A stretch of 64,000 bases of DNA from Ignelater luminosus (lineage: Eukaryota > Arthropoda > Insecta > Coleoptera > Elateridae): NCBI GenBank assembly GCA_011009095.1, contig VTPC01090587.1:1285718-1349717 (forward strand), read 5' to 3'. Positions 59,806 through 64,000 of the stretch are shown here, in pieces. The translations under genes were made by a program, and so were the position numbers. Positions within the stretch are counted from its first letter, which is position 1. Each line of letters starts with the position of its first letter. Below the pieces are notes generated by a model. The model was given only the letters and a program-made list of their open reading frames with translations. It had not been told where the DNA came from and did not search any database.

Positions 59806-60847
59806 AGGAGAGGGCGACTTTACAGGACTGGAAACGTATTTTGCAATGCTGTCATTTATAAATAGGTGTGGGTATACCTTATATGGTTTTAGTTGAGATA
59901 TTATATTCTTCTCGATTTATTCTGCTATAAAGTACAATAAAGTATTAAGATACATTGATTTAGATTATTTAAATAAAGAATTCTAATGTCACCAAAACGT
60001 ATGACCAAAACAACAAAAACTGCTGTTTTATGATGATACACAAAATTATTGATAATCGTAGAAAGCGTACCGTAAGTTCAACTGTTTATTATGATGCATA
60101 GAGCGTACTTGTTTTTTGAAAATAGAAATTACTTCTTGGGAGCTTTTGCCAAACCTTCCAGCCTAAAAGTGAAGGGTTTCACATTTTGATAATATTTGGA
60201 ACACTTATAGTTCTTATTAGGGTAAGCAATAAAAATAATACTAAAAGATTTTAAGGGCGAAGTTCTCCTTGGAAGGGGAGTTGCATGCCTTTAAGCAGTC
60301 GATGTTTGTTAATGAGTTTTCATGATTACTCGAAAACGCGTTGACCTATTTCAAAGTTTTATAGTTCAAATGAAAACTGTAATCAAGTAAATTAGTCTAG
60401 AATGACTTTTTTGTTGGTTTTTTTTGAAATTCGATCATTACTACCAGTTGTTGCCCTAGTACTACCTAATATAGGACGTAAATATAGAGCATCTGTACGG
60501 TTCAGAGTTCAGCAAACTCAAGAATTACCATAAGAAAGACAATAAATCTAAAATTTAGAAGGTAGTTTTAATCCTGGTTCTGGAAGCAGACATTACTTGA
60601 ATGAAATCTCAGGCAGTAACCTAAAAAATAAAGTAAAAATGTAACAAGCAATTAATGTAGAGATTTTTTTTAATTTACATTTATTGTCGTAATACTGTAA
60701 TCAATTAAAATAACGAACAGAAAAGACGCAATATTTAAAATTTGCATCTTAATTTATACAACTGAATATTATACCTAAAACTATAATGAAAAACGAAAAA
60801 CAGAAAAGTAACTACAAACGCTTTGATACGAATGGTAAACTTAAACC
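59806..60847. other. Convergent 3' region between aldolase-like and MAM genes
   Basis: 3' UTRs of both genes; minus-strand AATAAA candidate near 60680. No other feature seen. Confidence 0.4.
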
Positions 60848-63800
60848 TTAATGTTCAGGATAAGCAAGATTGAAATCGAGTATTTCATCACTTGTTAAAA
60901 ATCTTACGTCGCTTTGACTGTCACTGCTTGAACCATACATTTTTCTTCTGTTCCTACAACCAAAACGTCGATATCTTCTAACAACGAATATACCGCTTAG
61001 TATGGTAAATAAAATAAATGAAACAGATGCTACAACAAGTATTATAATTAATTTGGTATTGGTAGCAGGTTTATTTTTAATAATCTTTTGCATGCTTTTG
61101 GAATTTGAAGATAGAACTTTGATGTCATTAGGAGACTGTTTGATAGGTAATGAGTTTGAAACTTGTTGCTTTGCTGTGGTATACACTGATGGGAAATAAG
61201 TTATATCAACATCATCTTCATTTACTTCTGGTAGTGTTAATATTTCATCTATAATTCCAGGTGTAGTTGCACTTTTTGTCACTTTTTTTACTGCCTTGGG
61301 TGTCGTAGCAGTCGTAGACATAGTGGATGTGGATGTTGAAGTTGTACTTGTCATCAAAGTACTTTTGATTCTTTGTACAATCAATTCAGGCGTAGTGGGT
61401 GTCAGAAATACCAACGTTGGTATTTTTCTTACTGGAATGTCGGGTTTTATAGTGTTATTAAAGTTTGTTGTATTAGTTGGAATAAACTTTACTGATGGCT
61501 TATAATTTGTGGTATTCGTTATTGTGAACTTGGGTAATACAGAACTAATCTCGTTTGTATTGATGCTGTTTGGTTGTGTTCTATTTTTAAGAGTATAGTT
61601 CTGTTGTGGTGTGGTACTGCTTGATAGTTGGCTTTGAGTAATATTCATTGTTGTTGATTTTGTTGTCGATATCGTTGTTTCTTTCTCAGTTATTGTCGTC
61701 GATTCTGATGTTGTAGTGTACTCTTCCGTGGTAGTAATATCATCAGTGACACCTATAAAATAAGGTAAACACTAATACCTAATGACTTACCAAAGATAAT
61801 TTACTAATTTGTTTTAACTACTTTTGAGGTTAAACCCAGATTATTAGTTAATTTAATAGTTATTATCGATCTAAAATGGTATATATTGTAAGTAATGGAT
61901 CGGATATCAAACTTAACGATAAGAAGCGACTTGAAAGCATAAACAGATTTTGCGAATTAGCAGATGTCATAGTCTTCGATAAGATAACATTCTATTGTCA
62001 TAAATGATATTTTTCGGCTTAAAAAAAGAAAAATTACTCTAACTTATTGTAACTTTATAGAGAACCATCCCATAGAAAACGTCAGCGAATACGTTCACTT
62101 AGACCATACCATAAAATTAGGCAAGGAAGACCAAAGTGCAGAAATAACCAGAAGAATTCGACTGGCATGGGCAGTTTTCGGTAGATTGAAACAAACCCTT
62201 AGAAATGGTGAAATTTCTATAAACTTAAAGGCTAGAGTGTATAACACGTGTATTCCACTTACTCAAGTATACGCAGATAAACTCAGGAAGCGCAAGGAGC
62301 GATGGAGCGTGCAATGCTTGGTGTTGCATTGAGAGACAGAATAAAAAAAGAAGAGATTAGAGGAATGTGCAAAATAACTGATATTATAGAGGAAGTAATA
62401 AAATCAAAATGACAATGGGCCGGGCACGTTGTTAGGCAACATAATGGAGACCAGGGCAAACGAAGAGAAGCATGGCAGACCACAGAAACGAGGGGTGGAC
62501 ATCAGAGCGACAGTCGGTAAACAATGGCTACGCATAGCACAAGATAAAAACAGATGGAAGATACTGGGGTAGACCTATGTCTAGGAGTTGATAGAAACAG
62601 GTTGAAAAAGAAGAAGAAGATTGTAACTTTGAAGATTCTCAAGACTTCTGTTTGGATTTTAGCATAATTTTGTTACTTTGCATAAAAAATGTTAGAACCA
62701 TAAGCTAAGTGATAAAGTTATACTTCCAACCTATTTTTAACACATTCATGAGGACGTATGCATACTTCCTCCATAAAAACAGTAGTACTCGGAGCATTTA
62801 TGTTCATTGTATGTAATCGTAACTGTTATGTTCATCATAGATATACTAAATTTATACCAATATATGTGTGCCTGGTATAACTACGAGACGTTTTCTTTGC
62901 TAAGATCATATAGTGCTCCTGAACTCATCGCAGAAAGTCTCAGCAAGATTATCGTCTTAAGCTAAGTACATATTGCATGCCTAACTTTTATTACTACATT
63001 AATCTGTTTTTGAGTTTGACTGATTATTCTCAACATTTTGCTTGGCCCTATTCAGAGCTACGAGCTAGGATTGGCCTATGGGGCTATGCGACATTGGCAT
63101 CTCTTGATAAGGGATGCTAAGCAGCCTATTGAGAGAATTGACTAAAAAGACATAATGAAGTTACTGCCAAGCCCAGAATAGAATCACCTTCTATATCTTC
63201 TAAAAAACATCAATACAATCAAGTCTTAATCTGTTCCTGCGTGTCAACATGATATTATGCAGATCATTCATTTTATTTTGTAAGCTTTTTGAGGTTTCAA
63301 GCAAAGTTATAATGACTTACTACTACTACCATTTGATTTAGACAGTTCTTACATATACTGTATCGTAAATAATTACGTAAGAGCAACAGTTACTAAACTG
63401 GTGCAGTGACAAACAAGTTTTTCTTACCTAAGATGCAAATCGCAATATAATCGGGACAACATGCATTATTATCTGTGCAAGTTTCGTCACAACCACACTT
63501 CATTAGAAGAGAATCTTCTGGAGGAATAATATAGTTATCATTATCACATCTGTTGAGACAAGATTGATACTGGTAGTCGTCTGGATAAGTGACGTCACTA
63601 AAATTTAAAATTTCTTGAGTATCTACTACAAAAATCTACAAAATAGGTTCTACTTTTCTGTAGTTATATCATCGTCTAAAGCGCAATTTTGAATTATTCT
63701 TACATCATCGATAGCAATATCACTGAAATAACTTTCACCGCGCACACCTTCAATAACAATCTGAAACTCAATTATAAATACGTCTTACTTAAAAACAGGT

Positions 63801-64000
63801 ACACTAATATAACATACCTGGAAATCTTCATCTATTGGATCAATTTGATGCAGACTTTGCAACCACTTATCACCATGGTTTCCTGATTTCCAAAATAAAG
63901 CTTTATTCGGATCCAAGTCCCAACTATCTGACGCTTTTTTTATATAAACTCGTAGTTGTCCAGTCGAAGCTCCATGCATATGGTAATAAAATTCTAAACA
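60848..64000 (-). CDS. MAM + somatomedin-B + Ser/Thr-rich single-TM surface protein, 3' part
   Basis: The gene's 5' end is outside the window. Minus-strand exons are 64000-63818 (partial), 63760-63654, 63597-63428 and 61752-60848. Phases agree across all junctions. The first two encode the end of a MAM domain (CLEFYYHMHG, GQLRVYIKK, IVIEGVRGESYFSDIAIDDV). Exon 63597-63428 encodes a somatomedin-B-like module with eight Cys (CLNRCDND, MKCGCDETC, NACCPDYIAIC). The last exon holds about 200 residues rich in Thr/Ser (mucin-like, probable O-glycosylation), one TM helix (LIIILVVASVSFILFTILSG), a basic stop-transfer RRYRRFGCRNRRK and a short acidic tail ending NLAYPEH. It is a type I plasma-membrane protein, probably adhesive or receptor-like. 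The ligand is unknown. Confidence 0.85.
62050..62620 (+). mobile_element. RTE-like LINE 3' fragment in MAM-gene intron
   Basis: Plus-strand frames read VSEYVHLDHTIKLGKEDQSA, RLAWAVFGRLKQTL and INLKARVYNTCI, then after frameshifts ERWSVQCLVLH, GRPQKRGVDIRATV and WLRIAQDKNRWKIL. These are the RT-thumb and C-terminal blocks of endonuclease-reverse transcriptases common in arthropods. The 5' part is missing, as is usual for LINE insertions. The 3' end lies near GAAGAAGAAGA at about 62608-62620. It is antisense to the host gene. Confidence 0.75.

Noticed and set aside
1-64000. CRISPR arrays, bacterial operons or horizontally acquired prokaryotic genes
   Set aside because: All genes have spliceosomal introns and animal homologues; tandem repeats present lack the CRISPR repeat-spacer pattern.

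Overview
This is a 64-kb window of AT-rich eukaryotic nuclear DNA, almost certainly from an insect. The genes have short GT-AG introns (about 48-100 bp) mixed with multi-kilobase introns full of transposons. The best-fitting homologues are animal or insect proteins: SETDB1/eggless, myotrophin, LSM8, CNOT4, class I aldolase and a MAM/somatomedin-B receptor-like protein. The TE load (mariners, MITEs, Ty3/gypsy, an RTE-like LINE) resembles beetle or aphid genomes, but the order cannot be fixed from the sequence. There are no prokaryotic features, operons or CRISPR arrays.

Layout. 1-5195 (+): the 3' eight exons of SETDB1 (MBD, pre-SET, bifurcated SET). One 3.1-kb intron holds foldback and mariner debris. 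6154-5574 (-): complete four-exon myotrophin, convergent with SETDB1, with poly(A) signals about 30 bp apart. 6690-14332: a nested TE cluster (Ty3/gypsy remnant split by a 2.15-kb solo-LTR-like insertion, hAT debris, a deleted DD34D mariner, a 580-bp hAT-type MITE). 14938-15432 (+): LSM8, whose first intron looks minor-spliceosome (U12) type with an odd 3' end. 15538-28425 (+): a ten-exon gene for an unrecognised signal-peptide/one-TM protein with a Ser/Lys/Arg-rich tail. Its two big introns carry many MITEs and a Tc1/mariner relic. 28426-32500: intergenic, MITE-rich. 33233-46922 (+): CNOT4 E3 ligase (eight coding exons). One intron holds an intact 361-residue DD41D (rosa-type) mariner. Another holds an element with ~190-bp terminal inverted repeats around remnants of an XPG/FEN-like nuclease ORF with a Cys-rich tail. 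46923-58552: no recognised gene. It holds a 1-kb MITE, a Russian-doll set of nested inverted repeats at 51.6-55.0 kb, and tandem repeats at 55.6-57.9 kb. 58612-59805 (+): a divergent fructose-bisphosphate aldolase paralogue. 64000-60848 (-): the 3' part of a MAM + somatomedin-B + Ser/Thr-rich + TM cell-surface protein, with an RTE-like LINE fragment in an intron.

The genes are functionally unrelated (chromatin silencing, actin-capping regulation, U6 snRNP, mRNA decay/ubiquitin, glycolysis-like, cell surface). The most notable signals are the apparent U12 intron in LSM8, the XPG-like nuclease element, the nested palindromes, a MITE family with 6-bp target-site duplications, and an intact rosa mariner. 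Exon limits were placed by hand from splice signals, reading phase and remembered homologues. No alignment was run.
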